A stretch of 64,000 bases of DNA from Gammaproteobacteria bacterium (lineage in GTDB: Bacteria > Pseudomonadota > Gammaproteobacteria > Steroidobacterales > Steroidobacteraceae), in the NCBI GenBank assembly GCA_028293725.1, contig JAQGOE010000029.1, positions 62,001 through 126,000 on the forward strand, in the 5' to 3' direction. The notes beneath the pieces were generated by a model. That model had not been told where the DNA came from. It saw only the letters and a program-made list of their open reading frames with translations, and ran no database searches. How positions within the stretch are numbered: the first letter of the stretch is position 1; each line of letters starts with the position of its first letter. Positions 1 through 8,583 of this stretch are shown one piece after another. A program made the translations under genes and the position numbers.

Positions 1-431
1 CAGGCGACCGTCCGCGTATGCGCATCTGTTCCGCGGAAATAACGTTCGAAGATAATCTTGTCGTCCTTGATGATGATGAGGCCGGTCGTATCCGACTGCT
101 CCAGAAACGACGCCGTGTCAATCCGGCTTCCGCGGAAATCAAACGATGCCGGCAGGTCGACTTGCGCGCCCTGCGCGAGCGCGCTCGGACTGTCAGAGGC
201 TCGTACCCTGACCGTCGGGAAGAAGGCCCTCATATTGCGGAAATCGGCAACATGGTCCCGATCCTGGAACAGCGTGCGCACAAATTCGACGCGGCGTACC
301 GCCCGAACCGGTGCGCTTTCGCAGCCGACGACCGTGAGCGCTCCCAGGAGCGATAAGGCGGCGACGAAGAGACCGCCAGTGCAACGCGATGGCGGAAATC
401 TCCGATAATCTGAGCCGTTTGCTGAGGCCAT
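1..431 (-). CDS. Serine hydrolase of the beta-lactamase class C fold, lipoprotein (C-terminus beyond window)
   Basis: The frame stays open from an ATG at 431 to the left edge, giving 143 codons. The N-terminus is a lipoprotein signal: after a basic stretch comes a hydrophobic run ending LTVVGC, and the Cys would be lipidated. The following region carries DFRGSRIDTASFLEQSDTTG and then LIIIKDDKIIFERYFRGTD. This is the typical first strand-pair of beta-lactamase class C/penicillin-binding-protein-like serine hydrolases, lying before the SxxK nucleophile motif, which is outside the window. The protein is probably an outer-membrane or periplasmic esterase/peptidase-type enzyme; the substrate cannot be told. 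It is transcribed divergently from the zinc-finger protein at 656. Family call is fairly secure from the DTTGLIIIKDDKI block; activity is unproven without the catalytic part. Confidence 0.75.
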   Translation of the reverse strand, partial: MASANGSDYRRFPPSRCTGGLFVAALSLLGALTVVGCESAPVRAVRRVEFVRTLFQDRDHVADFRNMRAFFPTVRVRASDSPSALAQGAQVDLPASFDFRGSRIDTASFLEQSDTTGLIIIKDDKIIFERYFRGTDAHTRTVA

Positions 432-655
432 GTGTACAGAATACCGCCTCGATCACATTCGTACAGCCTGGATAGACTGACAGTCCAGCAACAACCCATT
501 TTTGTGCCGGCGCAACAAACTCTTGATGCGAAAGACCTTGCAATCACAGAACTACCAAGCCTGTCACACCGGCCTGTGATCCACGTGTGAAAACATTTTC
601 GTAGACGTCTTGCCCGCGCAGGGCGTCCTCGAAGGCGATAGGAGGCAATACACAG

Positions 656-1528
656 GTGTTGGATCAGCTGCCAGACACGGATTCGATGCTGGAACCCAAG
701 TCGACCGCTCAATCCGGCGGTGTTGCAGGGTCAACCCGACATCTCACTCCTGAAGACCTGGAGGCTTACGCTAATGGCCGACTCGCGTCAGCCCGGTTGG
801 ACCCCTGTCGGATTCATTTGGACTCCTGCGACGCCTGCCGTGCCGAGCTCGAGGATCTGCGGAACTTAAAGAGCGAATTGGCCGGTTTCCAGCGCTCGGA
901 GCCCATTCGGCGCGAGCAGGAGCGAAGAAACAGACGCCGTGGATTCACACTGCCTCAGGCGGTGTCGGTTGCCACCATTGTGGCGATAGCCGGTGCTGCG
1001 ATCTTTTGGTGGGAACGGGGGAGTCCTTGGGGAAGCAAGACCTCAGCCGCCGTATCCGTGCGTCAATCCCCGGTCGCATCGGGGGCACCGCCCGCGCCGG
1101 CTGCACGCACCGCAACGGCCGACCCGGCCGCAGCGCCCAAGTTAGAACTTCCAACGCATGCGACCGGATTGCCCGAGCCTGCGCCACTCCACTCCGGAGC
1201 ACCGGGGGCCAACACGGGATTCGCCCTGCTAGGCCCCTTCGGGGAAACCATCTCTGAAACACGCCCGGAATTCAGCTGGCAGCCGCTCCCCGGCGCCATC
1301 CGCTACTCCGTTGTCATTGTCGATGTGGGATTGCATCCGGTTCAGCGCAGCCCCTCACTGCGAAAGACAGTATGGCGCCCCCGGCGGCCCCTACGCCGCG
1401 GTCGCACATATCTCTGGCAGGTTACCGCGACTTTGCGTGGCGGCTCGAAGGTGGTGGCTTCCGAACCTTCTGTGTCGGAGACACTCCTGCGGATTGTTCC
1501 GCCCCTCACCAACGGCGTGCATCATTGA
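656..1528 (+). CDS. Zinc-finger (zf-HC2-like) anti-sigma-type single-pass membrane protein
   Basis: The start is a GTG at 656 with AGGAGG at 640-645; no ATG fits better. Residues about 30-75 (HLTPEDLEAYANGRL ... HLDSCDACRAEL) match the helical zinc-binding module of anti-sigma factors, with the HxxxCxxC ligand set. One membrane segment follows at about residues 100-117 (VATIVAIAGAAIFWW). The next 70 residues are rich in Ala and Pro, and the C-terminal 90 residues look like a periplasmic fibronectin-III-type beta-sandwich (PEFSWQPLPGAIRYSVVIVD). The family role is to hold an ECF sigma factor inactive at the membrane. No sigma gene lies next to it here, so the partner is unknown. It stands alone upstream of the fimbrial operon, which may or may not be its target. 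Confidence 0.7.
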   Translation: MLDQLPDTDSMLEPKSTAQSGGVAGSTRHLTPEDLEAYANGRLASARLDPCRIHLDSCDACRAELEDLRNLKSELAGFQRSEPIRREQERRNRRRGFTLPQAVSVATIVAIAGAAIFWWERGSPWGSKTSAAVSVRQSPVASGAPPAPAARTATADPAAAPKLELPTHATGLPEPAPLHSGAPGANTGFALLGPFGETISETRPEFSWQPLPGAIRYSVVIVDVGLHPVQRSPSLRKTVWRPRRPLRRGRTYLWQVTATLRGGSKVVASEPSVSETLLRIVPPLTNGVHH

Positions 1529-1872
1529 TTAGCTGATCTCGAATCAGGGTTACGCGACGGGAGCCCGCTGCACTTGCTTCGGACTCGAGGCAGCCCAACT
1601 GTTGAAAATGCAACGGGTGTACACATCCCCACTGTGTATTTGTGCGGTGCAACCCACTTTATGGGGTATCGGTCAGCCAAACTTCTGACAGCGCGGTGGT
1701 CGTTCGCGGGCGAAAGCCGCTCGGCGAGGCCCACCGCTCTTGCTCATTTGGCTGGCAGATGAACATTGAGACTTGAATCACACATAGCCGTTGCGTCCTC
1801 AAGTATGCGGGATTAACGCCGATACAACCGCTTAAGGACATTCGTAAGCTAGTTATATTTTTGGAGGGTGGC
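1529..1872. other. Intergenic region upstream of the fimbrial operon
   Basis: About 340 bases with no supported gene; a 62-codon frame here has no ribosome site or recognisable product. The region should hold the fimbrial promoter. I see an AT-rich TTATATTT at 1853-1860, but it is too close to the pilin ribosome site to be an ordinary -10 element. Two short inverted repeats (GTTG/CAAC and GTGTACAC) lie near 1600-1625 and could be regulator sites. Confidence 0.4.
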
Positions 1873-2472
1873 ATGAATATTCGGATCAAGCGAGCAATGT
1901 TGGCTGCCGGCATCGTGACAACGATGGCGCTGCCGCTGACGGGTCAGGCATCGGATGGGACGATCACTTTTACCGGTGCCGTGACGGCAAGCACTTGCAC
2001 GCTCAGCATCAATGGCGGCTCAAACGCCGGCACCGCAACTGTGGCGTTGCCCACTGTAGATAGAGCAGCACTTACCAGCACTGGGGCCGGGACGACCGCG
2101 GCGGGAACCTTCTTCAGCGTCGGTGTGACTGGCTGCAGCGGCATAGCGGATATCGGTAGTGGAACGCCAGTTGCGCCCACTGCAGTGGCCATCTATTTTG
2201 AAGCGGGCCCAAATGTCGATGAAGCGACTGGTGGCCTCATCAACACGGTGGCGGGCAGCAATGTCGAGGTGAACCTCTACAACGCTTCGGGATCGACCAT
2301 CGTAGGCACTCAGATTCAGCCTGGCACGCCCACGCATCAGCCGGCAGCCCTGACTATTGCGTCCGGTGGTATCCAGTGGTTCTACGCAGGATATTCGACT
2401 GCCGGCGCTGGCATCGCGGCAACCGCTGGTGCTGTGAGCACCTCGATCACGTACTCCCTGGTCTACAACTAA
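1873..2472 (+). CDS. Type 1-like fimbrial major subunit (pilin)
   Basis: The start ATG at 1873 has GGAGG at 1863-1867; an upstream TTG at 1861 would place that ribosome site inside the gene. The 199-residue product has a Sec signal peptide ending near QASDG. It then shows the FimA pattern: GTITFTGAVTASTCTL at the mature N-terminus, a second Cys (VGVTGCSG) to close the pilin disulfide, and an alternating C-terminal strand ending in ITYSLVYN. A penultimate Tyr is usual for the chaperone-bound C-terminus. Subunits are secreted to the periplasm, capped by the PapD-like chaperone and polymerised at the outer membrane by donor-strand exchange. It is the first gene of a four-gene chaperone-usher operon and is followed by a hairpin, which would let it be expressed more strongly than the assembly genes. 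Confidence 0.9.
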   Translation: MNIRIKRAMLAAGIVTTMALPLTGQASDGTITFTGAVTASTCTLSINGGSNAGTATVALPTVDRAALTSTGAGTTAAGTFFSVGVTGCSGIADIGSGTPVAPTAVAIYFEAGPNVDEATGGLINTVAGSNVEVNLYNASGSTIVGTQIQPGTPTHQPAALTIASGGIQWFYAGYSTAGAGIAATAGAVSTSITYSLVYN

Positions 2473-2524
2473 AGTTGTTGATCCGATCAGAAGCCCAGCG
2501 ACTATCGGAAGCCCTGTCTGATTA

Positions 2525-2561
2525 ACTGTGCGCAGCCGCCGTTCTGGCCGCTGCGCACAGT
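2525..2561 (+). terminator. Hairpin between pilin and chaperone genes (attenuating terminator)
   Basis: ACTGTGCGCAGC (2525-2536) and GCTGCGCACAGT (2550-2561) are exact reverse complements. The stem can extend inwards by three more pairs after one mismatch, and CTCTTTATTT follows. This resembles an intrinsic terminator with a modest U tract. It probably reduces read-through into chaperone and usher, or protects the pilin mRNA 3' end. Confidence 0.75.
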
Positions 2562-2602
2562 CTCTTTATTTCGCGAAGAATTAGAATTGGAAACGCCTGG
2601 CG

Positions 2603-3364
2603 ATGTTTGCACTGCGCACGCATAAAATCACCCTACTGGTGTTTATCGCAACAACGTTCTGCGCCGCTGCACCCTATGCAGCTGCGGGGGTCGTCGTCGA
2701 TGGCACACGGGTCGTGTACCCGGCGGCCAAACGCGAAGTGTCGATCAACATCCGCAACCCCGGCGATACTCCTTCATTGGTGCAGGCGTGGCTCGATGCG
2801 GGGGATCCGCATGCAAAACCGGGCGAATCAAAAGTTCCATTCGTTCTGACGCCACCGTTGTTCAGGCTCGATCCCACCAAAGTCCAAAGCCTGCGCCTGG
2901 TCTACACTCATGATCCGCTGCCCGAGAACCGCGAGTCGCTGTTTTGGCTCAACGTGCTCGATATTCCACCGCGTGCCGCCGCCAACTCCGATGCGCCCAA
3001 TCAGCTGGAACTGGCCTTCAAGCACCGCATGAAGGTGTTTTTCCGGCCGGCAGGCCTGGCGGGCTCGGCCGCGGATGCGCCGGCTCGGCTGACGTGGAAG
3101 CTGCTGTCCAAGGACGGCAAGCTCGTGGGAATCGAGGCGAGCAACCCTACTGCATATCATGTCTCGCTGATCGAGGTCACCGCTACGGCGGGAGGCCATC
3201 CGGTCATTGTCAAGGCGGATATGGTGGACCCCCTCACCAGCCGCAGCTTCGATCTGCCAGATCCGGTCGCCGCACCCAACGGCACCGTTGCCCTCGAATA
3301 CTCGTTCGTTAACGACTACGGCGGCAACGTAAAAGCCACGGCTTCTGCGTCGACGGTACCGTGA
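2603..3364 (+). CDS. Periplasmic fimbrial chaperone, PapD/FimC family
   Basis: This 253-residue protein begins with a signal peptide (hydrophobic run TLLVFIATTFCAAAPYAAA). The mature part is a two-domain immunoglobulin fold. GTRVVYPAAKREVSINIRN is the first-domain edge with the conserved Arg of the cleft. FWLNVLDIPP is the usual pre-G1 motif. The lysine-bearing segment FKHRMKVFFRPAGL anchors the subunit C-terminus in the family. The second domain ends with YSFVNDYGG. It folds and caps pilins in the periplasm and delivers them to the usher encoded 15 bases downstream. Size and motifs match the family; no deviations were seen. Confidence 0.93.
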   Translation: MFALRTHKITLLVFIATTFCAAAPYAAAGVVVDGTRVVYPAAKREVSINIRNPGDTPSLVQAWLDAGDPHAKPGESKVPFVLTPPLFRLDPTKVQSLRLVYTHDPLPENRESLFWLNVLDIPPRAAANSDAPNQLELAFKHRMKVFFRPAGLAGSAADAPARLTWKLLSKDGKLVGIEASNPTAYHVSLIEVTATAGGHPVIVKADMVDPLTSRSFDLPDPVAAPNGTVALEYSFVNDYGGNVKATASASTVP

Positions 3365-3379
3365 TCGGATGATGCCTCT

Positions 3380-6019
3380 GTGGCGATTCGCGAGGGGGCT
3401 GCGCGACCGACTCTTCAGGAGTTGTTGAGTCGCTTTTGCCTGACTCTTCTGTGTGCGCTAGTTATGCTGTTATCGGCGCGCTCGCCGGCAGCAGCGGCCG
3501 CAGAGCCGCAGGTGGAATTCAACGCGGCCTTTCTTCAGGGCGGATCCCAGGTCGACGTTTCCCGCTTCTCACGGGGCAACCCGGTGCTTCCCGGGGACTA
3601 CATGGTCGATCTGCAGATCAACGGCAAATGGATGGGCCGTGCCTCGGTTCGCTTCATTGCCCAGCCCAACAGCGACATCGCACTGCCGTGCATCGACCGC
3701 GCGCTCATCGGGCGGATCGGGCTGGACTTCGAGAAACTGTCCGCGTCCGCGCGAGCTACGCTGCAGAAGGCTCAGTCCGCGGGCTGCGTGGATCTGAAGG
3801 CGATGATTGCGGATGCCGCGGTCTCATTCGACCTGTCCCAGCTACGGCTCGACATCAGTATTCCCCAGGCCGCGATGCTGCGCAAACCCCGCGGCTATGT
3901 CGGCCCGGAGTTCTGGGACAGTGGCGTGCCGTCGGCCACATTGGGCTACAACCTGAACGCCTATCGCTCCGCGACCCCGGAGCTGACCACGACGGTGGGT
4001 CATCTGGACCTGACGGCGGGGATCAACTTCGACAGCTGGCACTTGCGCCAGCGATCCTCCCTCGAGGTCACATCGGGCCAGCCATCCAGCTACCAGAATA
4101 TAGCTACCTACCTCGCTCACGACATCCCTTCGATCCGCAGCGACCTGACAGTAGGAGACAGCTTCACGGATGGCGCCGTGTTCGACAGCTTCGGATTCCG
4201 AGGGGTGTCCCTGGCGAGCGATGATCAGATGCTGCCCGATTCGCAGCTCGAATACGCACCGATCGTACATGGAATCGCGCGCACCAATGCGCGCGTCGTC
4301 GTCACCCAGAACGGCAACACTATCCTGGAAACCACCGTGTCGCCCGGGGCATTTGAAATCAACGATCTGTACGCCACAGGCTACGGCGGCGATCTGCACG
4401 TTACAGTTTATGAGGCCGATGGCAGCCAAAACAGCTTCATCGTGCCGTATGCATCCTTGGTGCAACTGCTGCGTCCCGGCGTGTGGCGCTACACCACGGT
4501 GGCCGGCGAAGTGAAGCAGCCCTCTCTCACCGGGACAGAGCGTTTCACACAGGCGACAGTGCAGCACGGCTTCAACAGCTACCTGACCGGCTATACCGGC
4601 GCGGTGGGCGCGGAGCACTACGCTGCCGGGCTACTGGGAATAGCCGTCAACACCGTGGTTGGTGCGCTGGCGGCCGATGTGACCGAGGCCAGGGCCGCGA
4701 TCACGGATACCTACTCTTCCACCGGCCAGAGCCTGCGGTTCAGCTACAGCAAGCTTGTCAGAGACACCCGGACCAACATCACGCTCGCCACGTACCGCTA
4801 CTCCTCCAGTGGTTACTATTCCTTCAGCGATGCGCAACAGGCTTCGGCTGCGGCCCGCGCCAGCTCCACCCCTGACACGGTTGAGCGTGCGCGCAGCCAG
4901 TGGCTGGTCAATATCAACCAGACCTTGCCCGGTCGGTGGGGCAACTTCTATCTCTCGGCCTCGGTGCGTGACTACTGGCAATCGTCGGGAACGAAGACGC
5001 AATTCCAGGGCGGCTACACCAATCATTTCCGGGTCGGCGGCATAAGCCTGAGCTACAGCATCTCGGTTGCCCGCGAGAACAATGCGACGACCGGGCAGCC
5101 CGACAACCGGGTGCAGGCGAACTTTTCGCTGCCCTTGGGACATTCTCCACACTCGCCCATGCTCTCAACCAGTTTCAACCAGGAAACGACCGGCGGAGTG
5201 CGCACTCACGGCGGACAGGAAGTGATCAACGGCACCTGGGGCGAGAACAACCAGTTGAGTTACAGCGCCTCAGCCAGCCAGACTTCCGGGAAAGATTCCT
5301 TCACGGCCAACGGCCAGTACCGCAGTACCTACGCAAGCATGTCTGCCAGCGTGAGCGAGGGCAGCGGATATTCCCAGCAGTCCGTGGGAACCACGGGCGG
5401 AGTGGTGCTACATCCCGGGGGCATCACCTTGGCAAACCAGATGACCGACACCATCGGCATCGTCGAGGCCATCGGTGCCGAAGGGGCCCGCGTGACCAAC
5501 AACGTTGGAACTACGATCAACCGCTCGGGCTACGCGGTGTTGCCGTTCCTGTTGCCCTACCGGCTGAACAGCATCAACATCAACCCTGACGACACCGTCT
5601 CTGCCGATGTGGAGTTCAAGAGCACGAGCGAATCCATCGCTCCCCGACTGAATTCCGTCGTGATGATCCGCTTCCAGACTGTGGGCGGGCGGCCCATCCT
5701 GATCACTGCCCATAGGGCGGATGGTTCCGTGGTACCTTTTGGTGCCAGCGTTTACGATGCCCAGGGAAGCGAAGTGGGTCTGGCCGGCCAGGATGGTGGA
5801 ATTTACCTGCGCGGCATTGCGGAGAGCGGCGCTTTGACGGCCCGCTGGGGCGATGCGCCCGATGAGCAGTGCGCCTTCGAGTACCGGCTGCCCCCGAAGC
5901 ACAAGGGCGATGGGCCCTTCGTCCGAATCGACGCCACCTGCAATGTCGGGGTGGCGTCGCCGAACAAGCATAACGACAGCGACCAGGCTGCCCTGGATCG
6001 GGTCACAGGACAGCAATAG
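3380..6019 (+). CDS. Outer-membrane fimbrial usher, FimD/PapC family
   Basis: The start is GTG at 3380, the only choice that keeps a complete signal peptide (SRFCLTLLCALVMLLSARSPAAAAA); the ribosome site is weak and coupling to the chaperone gene is likely. The order of parts is the usual one. An N-terminal periplasmic domain (VEFNAAFLQGG, LPGDYMVDLQINGKWMG, paired Cys near ALPCID and SAGCVD) is followed by a 24-strand barrel with its plug domain (ARVVVTQNGNTILETTVSPG, FEINDLYATGYGGDLHVTV). The C-terminal domains follow (GYAVLPFLLPYRLNSININP, then GASVYDAQGSEVGLAGQDGG and paired Cys near the end). At 879 residues it is slightly longer than typical ushers. It forms the secretion pore and catalyses donor-strand exchange. 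Confidence 0.95.
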   Translation: MAIREGAARPTLQELLSRFCLTLLCALVMLLSARSPAAAAAEPQVEFNAAFLQGGSQVDVSRFSRGNPVLPGDYMVDLQINGKWMGRASVRFIAQPNSDIALPCIDRALIGRIGLDFEKLSASARATLQKAQSAGCVDLKAMIADAAVSFDLSQLRLDISIPQAAMLRKPRGYVGPEFWDSGVPSATLGYNLNAYRSATPELTTTVGHLDLTAGINFDSWHLRQRSSLEVTSGQPSSYQNIATYLAHDIPSIRSDLTVGDSFTDGAVFDSFGFRGVSLASDDQMLPDSQLEYAPIVHGIARTNARVVVTQNGNTILETTVSPGAFEINDLYATGYGGDLHVTVYEADGSQNSFIVPYASLVQLLRPGVWRYTTVAGEVKQPSLTGTERFTQATVQHGFNSYLTGYTGAVGAEHYAAGLLGIAVNTVVGALAADVTEARAAITDTYSSTGQSLRFSYSKLVRDTRTNITLATYRYSSSGYYSFSDAQQASAAARASSTPDTVERARSQWLVNINQTLPGRWGNFYLSASVRDYWQSSGTKTQFQGGYTNHFRVGGISLSYSISVARENNATTGQPDNRVQANFSLPLGHSPHSPMLSTSFNQETTGGVRTHGGQEVINGTWGENNQLSYSASASQTSGKDSFTANGQYRSTYASMSASVSEGSGYSQQSVGTTGGVVLHPGGITLANQMTDTIGIVEAIGAEGARVTNNVGTTINRSGYAVLPFLLPYRLNSININPDDTVSADVEFKSTSESIAPRLNSVVMIRFQTVGGRPILITAHRADGSVVPFGASVYDAQGSEVGLAGQDGGIYLRGIAESGALTARWGDAPDEQCAFEYRLPPKHKGDGPFVRIDATCNVGVASPNKHNDSDQAALDRVTGQQ

Positions 6020-6021
6020 TT

Positions 6022-7044
6022 ATGGGCCGCGAGAGAAGTTGGTTGTGGTGCTTGCTCGCGCAGGGCGCGGGTAGCCTCCTGCTGCTCCTGGCTGGCGCTC
6101 CGGCCCTTGCGCAGACGGTCACTTTTTCACCCGCTTCATTGTCATTTTCACCCGCGGGACCCTACTCCGTGCCCAGGGACGCCGCCGTGGGTAGCCAGGT
6201 GGCCCGCGCCCTGGCCGCGGCCACCGCCACGGCGATCCCTTGTGCATTAGTCGAGACGGCCGCGGTCACTGGCACAGAGATATCGGCTGGGAGCGGTATC
6301 TATCAAACAAGCGTGAGTGGTATTGGAGTCAGCTTCTATGTCGTGAATGGTGCTAGCCAGACCCTGATCACTTCCACGAGCGGAGGCTACACCTCCGGGA
6401 CAATCAATGCGCCCGGCAACGGTACGTTACCCGGCATCCAGGCGAACCTGGTAGTGACCGGACAGGTTGTCTCCGGTTACTCACTCTCCGGCCTGCCGAG
6501 TGTGACCGTGACTTTCACTCCGACAGGCAGTTGCGGCTGGAGTACGGGAATCACCAACACGCTACCGACGAATGCGAGCAACAGCGCAGTCGTGCCAATC
6601 ACCTGTGCCGTAACGACTCCCAGCGTGAGTGTGAATCTGCCGGTCACATCCCTGACCACATTGAGCGCAGTCGGCAAGACAGGCGGGGACACGCGGTTCC
6701 CCATCGGCCTGAGTTGCGCGTCTGGCGCCAATGTCTATATCACCCTGAGCGATGTCACGACACCCGCCAACACATCTTCGCTTCTCACGCTTGCCCCGAG
6801 CTCAACGGCTCAGGGTATCAAACTGAGAATCCTGAACAGCGCCGGACCCATCGATTTTGGACCCGATTCGCCTGCCGCGGGCACGACGCATCAATGGTTT
6901 CTGGGCGCCTCCAGCAGCATCAACGGCGTACCGCTCACGGTGCAGTACTATCGCGATGACACAAATCCTGCGGGCACCGATCCGGCCGCGTTGTCCGCGG
7001 GCAGCGTTCACGCGCAAGCTACCTTCACCATGAGCTATCAGTAA
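6022..7044 (+). CDS. Fimbrial tip adhesin, two-domain FimH-like
   Basis: It starts two bases after the usher stop, so translation is coupled. After a signal peptide ending ALAQ, the first 165 residues form a Thr/Ser/Gly-rich receptor domain with no recognisable ligand site. The last 150 residues (ITCAVTTPSVSVNLPVTSLTTL ... down to ATFTMSYQ, quoted in part) look like a pilin domain with the terminal aromatic residue expected for chaperone binding. Position as the last gene after the usher and the length of 340 residues fit a tip adhesin. The bound receptor cannot be inferred. It could also be a minor anchor subunit, but the two-domain layout argues for adhesin. Confidence 0.8.
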   Translation: MGRERSWLWCLLAQGAGSLLLLLAGAPALAQTVTFSPASLSFSPAGPYSVPRDAAVGSQVARALAAATATAIPCALVETAAVTGTEISAGSGIYQTSVSGIGVSFYVVNGASQTLITSTSGGYTSGTINAPGNGTLPGIQANLVVTGQVVSGYSLSGLPSVTVTFTPTGSCGWSTGITNTLPTNASNSAVVPITCAVTTPSVSVNLPVTSLTTLSAVGKTGGDTRFPIGLSCASGANVYITLSDVTTPANTSSLLTLAPSSTAQGIKLRILNSAGPIDFGPDSPAAGTTHQWFLGASSSINGVPLTVQYYRDDTNPAGTDPAALSAGSVHAQATFTMSYQ

Positions 7045-7048
7045 GGGC

Positions 7049-7249
7049 TTACTTCCGTTGGATCTCGATGTTTTCTTTGGCGCCGCTACTGGAGACTGCG
7101 ACCATGATCCCGATACCGATCGCGATCACGACGCCAATCAAGGTCCATGTCGTGCCGATACTGGCCAGGATACCCAATTTCCACAGCGCGGCCAGAAGGC
7201 CGCCCAGCAGGATGACAAATCCAACGAGGTACATGCCTGTCCACTTCAC
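7049..7249 (-). CDS. Small inner-membrane protein with two transmembrane helices
   Basis: The start is GTG at 7249 with GGAGG about seven bases upstream on the minus strand. The 66-residue product has two hydrophobic helices (YLVGFVILLGGLLAALW and TLIGVVIAIGIGIMVAV) and a short polar, Lys-ending tail, so both termini are probably cytoplasmic. No family is recognised. It converges with the fimbrial operon, with only four bases between the two stops, and is divergent from the exonuclease gene. Confidence 0.65.
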   Translation of the reverse strand: MKWTGMYLVGFVILLGGLLAALWKLGILASIGTTWTLIGVVIAIGIGIMVAVSSSGAKENIEIQRK

Positions 7250-7378
7250 AATTCGCCTCCGGTTGAGCCCAGGCCCGTAACCGAAATCGGGCTGCTACGG
7301 TAGACAATGCCCGTCGCACCGTTCGGTTCCCGTTGGCGCGATTCAGCGCGACCCAGGAGAATGCGTTAGAGTCGAGCC

Positions 7379-7897
7379 ATGGCCTACGTAATGGTTGATA
7401 TCGAGGCGGACGGCCCGATTCCCGGCGACTATTCGATGGTGTGCTGCGGCGCTGTAATCGTCGAGACGGCGCTCAATCGGACTTTCTATGGGAAGCTCGC
7501 GCCGATCTCGGAGAAGTGGGTTCCTGAAGCGTTGCACGTGAGCGGGTTCGGTCGCGAGGAAACGTTGAAGTTCGCGGACCCCGCCGCTGAGATGACCCGC
7601 TTCGACGCCTGGCTCCAGGAAAACGTGCCCGGTCGGCCGATTTTCATTGCGGACAACAATGGATTCGACTGGCAGTTCGTTAACTGGTACTTCCACCATT
7701 TTCTCGGGCGCAATCCATTCGGGTTCAGCTCCATGAATCTGGGCTCGCTGTATAAGGGGTTGGTCGGAGACACCTCCACGACCTTCAAACACCTGCGTAG
7801 CACGCGGCATACACATCATCCTGTGGACGACGCCAGGGGGAATGCGGAGGCGCTCCTTCATATGAAGGACACAATGGGATTGAAGATCAAGCTCTAG
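7379..7897 (+). CDS. 3'-5' exonuclease of the DEDDh (RNase T/RNase AS-like) superfamily
   Basis: The 172-residue product has all exonuclease motifs. VDIEADGP supplies Asp7 and Glu9 of motif I, NNGFDWQFVNWYF supplies Asp97 of motif II, and HHPVDDARGNAEAL supplies His146 and Asp151 of motif III. Such enzymes use two metal ions to remove nucleotides from RNA or DNA 3' ends. The small single-domain size and the glycine/proline-rich segment after motif I resemble RNase AS-type exoribonucleases rather than DNA polymerase proofreading subunits. It is cytoplasmic and apparently monocistronic. Exact substrate is an inference. Confidence 0.82.
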   Translation: MAYVMVDIEADGPIPGDYSMVCCGAVIVETALNRTFYGKLAPISEKWVPEALHVSGFGREETLKFADPAAEMTRFDAWLQENVPGRPIFIADNNGFDWQFVNWYFHHFLGRNPFGFSSMNLGSLYKGLVGDTSTTFKHLRSTRHTHHPVDDARGNAEALLHMKDTMGLKIKL

Positions 7898-7947
7898 CGA
7901 GGCGACGCGGAGCCAGTGGACACATGAATCGGGACGAAGTGCTCGAG

Positions 7948-8460
7948 TTAACGCGCAGCTATTATGCAGACGGCGCCCACCGCTTCGAACTTCCGCCTCA
8001 TGGCCACCGCCTCTTCGGGCGCGAGCCCGTCCGCGATGTGTATAGGCAGTTCTCGCTCGACGAGAGCTTTCGCCGTAGTCAACGAGCATCCGGGAACGCT
8101 CTCGCGAAGAACTCGGATGACGTTCACTTTCCTGTCGAGCGCGTACTCCTTCAGGACCAGGCTGACCGCTGGTGAGCTTGCGGCAGCAGCCTCGGTGGCG
8201 GACGCAGCGAGCGCGTTCGGGGCGCTATTCTGGCGCACGTACCATTCATGCAACTTGTCGTGAAGCACCTGGAGTTCAGCGCTGGCGTCCTGCACGACGA
8301 GTGCCGCTGCAACGTGCTCTTTTGGCAGACCGCACAGGTCGCCGAAGTCCTTGCTGGCCAGGCCCAATTGACTGACCAATACCAAATGTCGGCGCAGCAG
8401 CCTGCGAAACTCGTCCGGCGACCGCGTACTCATCTGGAAGGCGTTGGTTTCTGAGCTCAT
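7948..8460 (-). CDS. Protein with a ribosomal L7/L12 C-terminal-like domain
   Basis: The 170-residue protein starts with ATG at 8460. Residues 15-75 are helical and charged. A short Ala/Ser-rich linker (residues about 85-100) follows. The last 65 residues (NVIRVLRESVPGCSLTTAKA, then LVERELPIHIADGLAPEEAV, then RRKFEAVGAVCII) reproduce the helix-strand pattern of the L7/L12 C-terminal domain, which on the ribosome recruits GTPase factors. It lacks the L7/L12 N-terminal dimerisation domain and is far from any ribosomal operon. It is therefore a paralogue of unknown role, perhaps binding translation factors. It converges with the exonuclease gene, 50 bases apart. Confidence 0.65.
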   Translation of the reverse strand: MSSETNAFQMSTRSPDEFRRLLRRHLVLVSQLGLASKDFGDLCGLPKEHVAAALVVQDASAELQVLHDKLHEWYVRQNSAPNALAASATEAAAASSPAVSLVLKEYALDRKVNVIRVLRESVPGCSLTTAKALVERELPIHIADGLAPEEAVAMRRKFEAVGAVCIIAAR

Positions 8461-8583
8461 GATGATGACCCCAATACAGCATCCGCGTATGCGCGTGAAG
8501 GCTGTATATCTTCGCTCAGATCTCCGCCACTTGGTGCATGCGCACTTAAACAGTCTCGTAGGCGTTCGGCGACAACAGCGCCA

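Noticed and set aside
1853..1860. TTATATTT as a -10 element for the pilin gene
   Set aside because: Only a few bases before the ribosome site, so the transcript would lack a usable leader.
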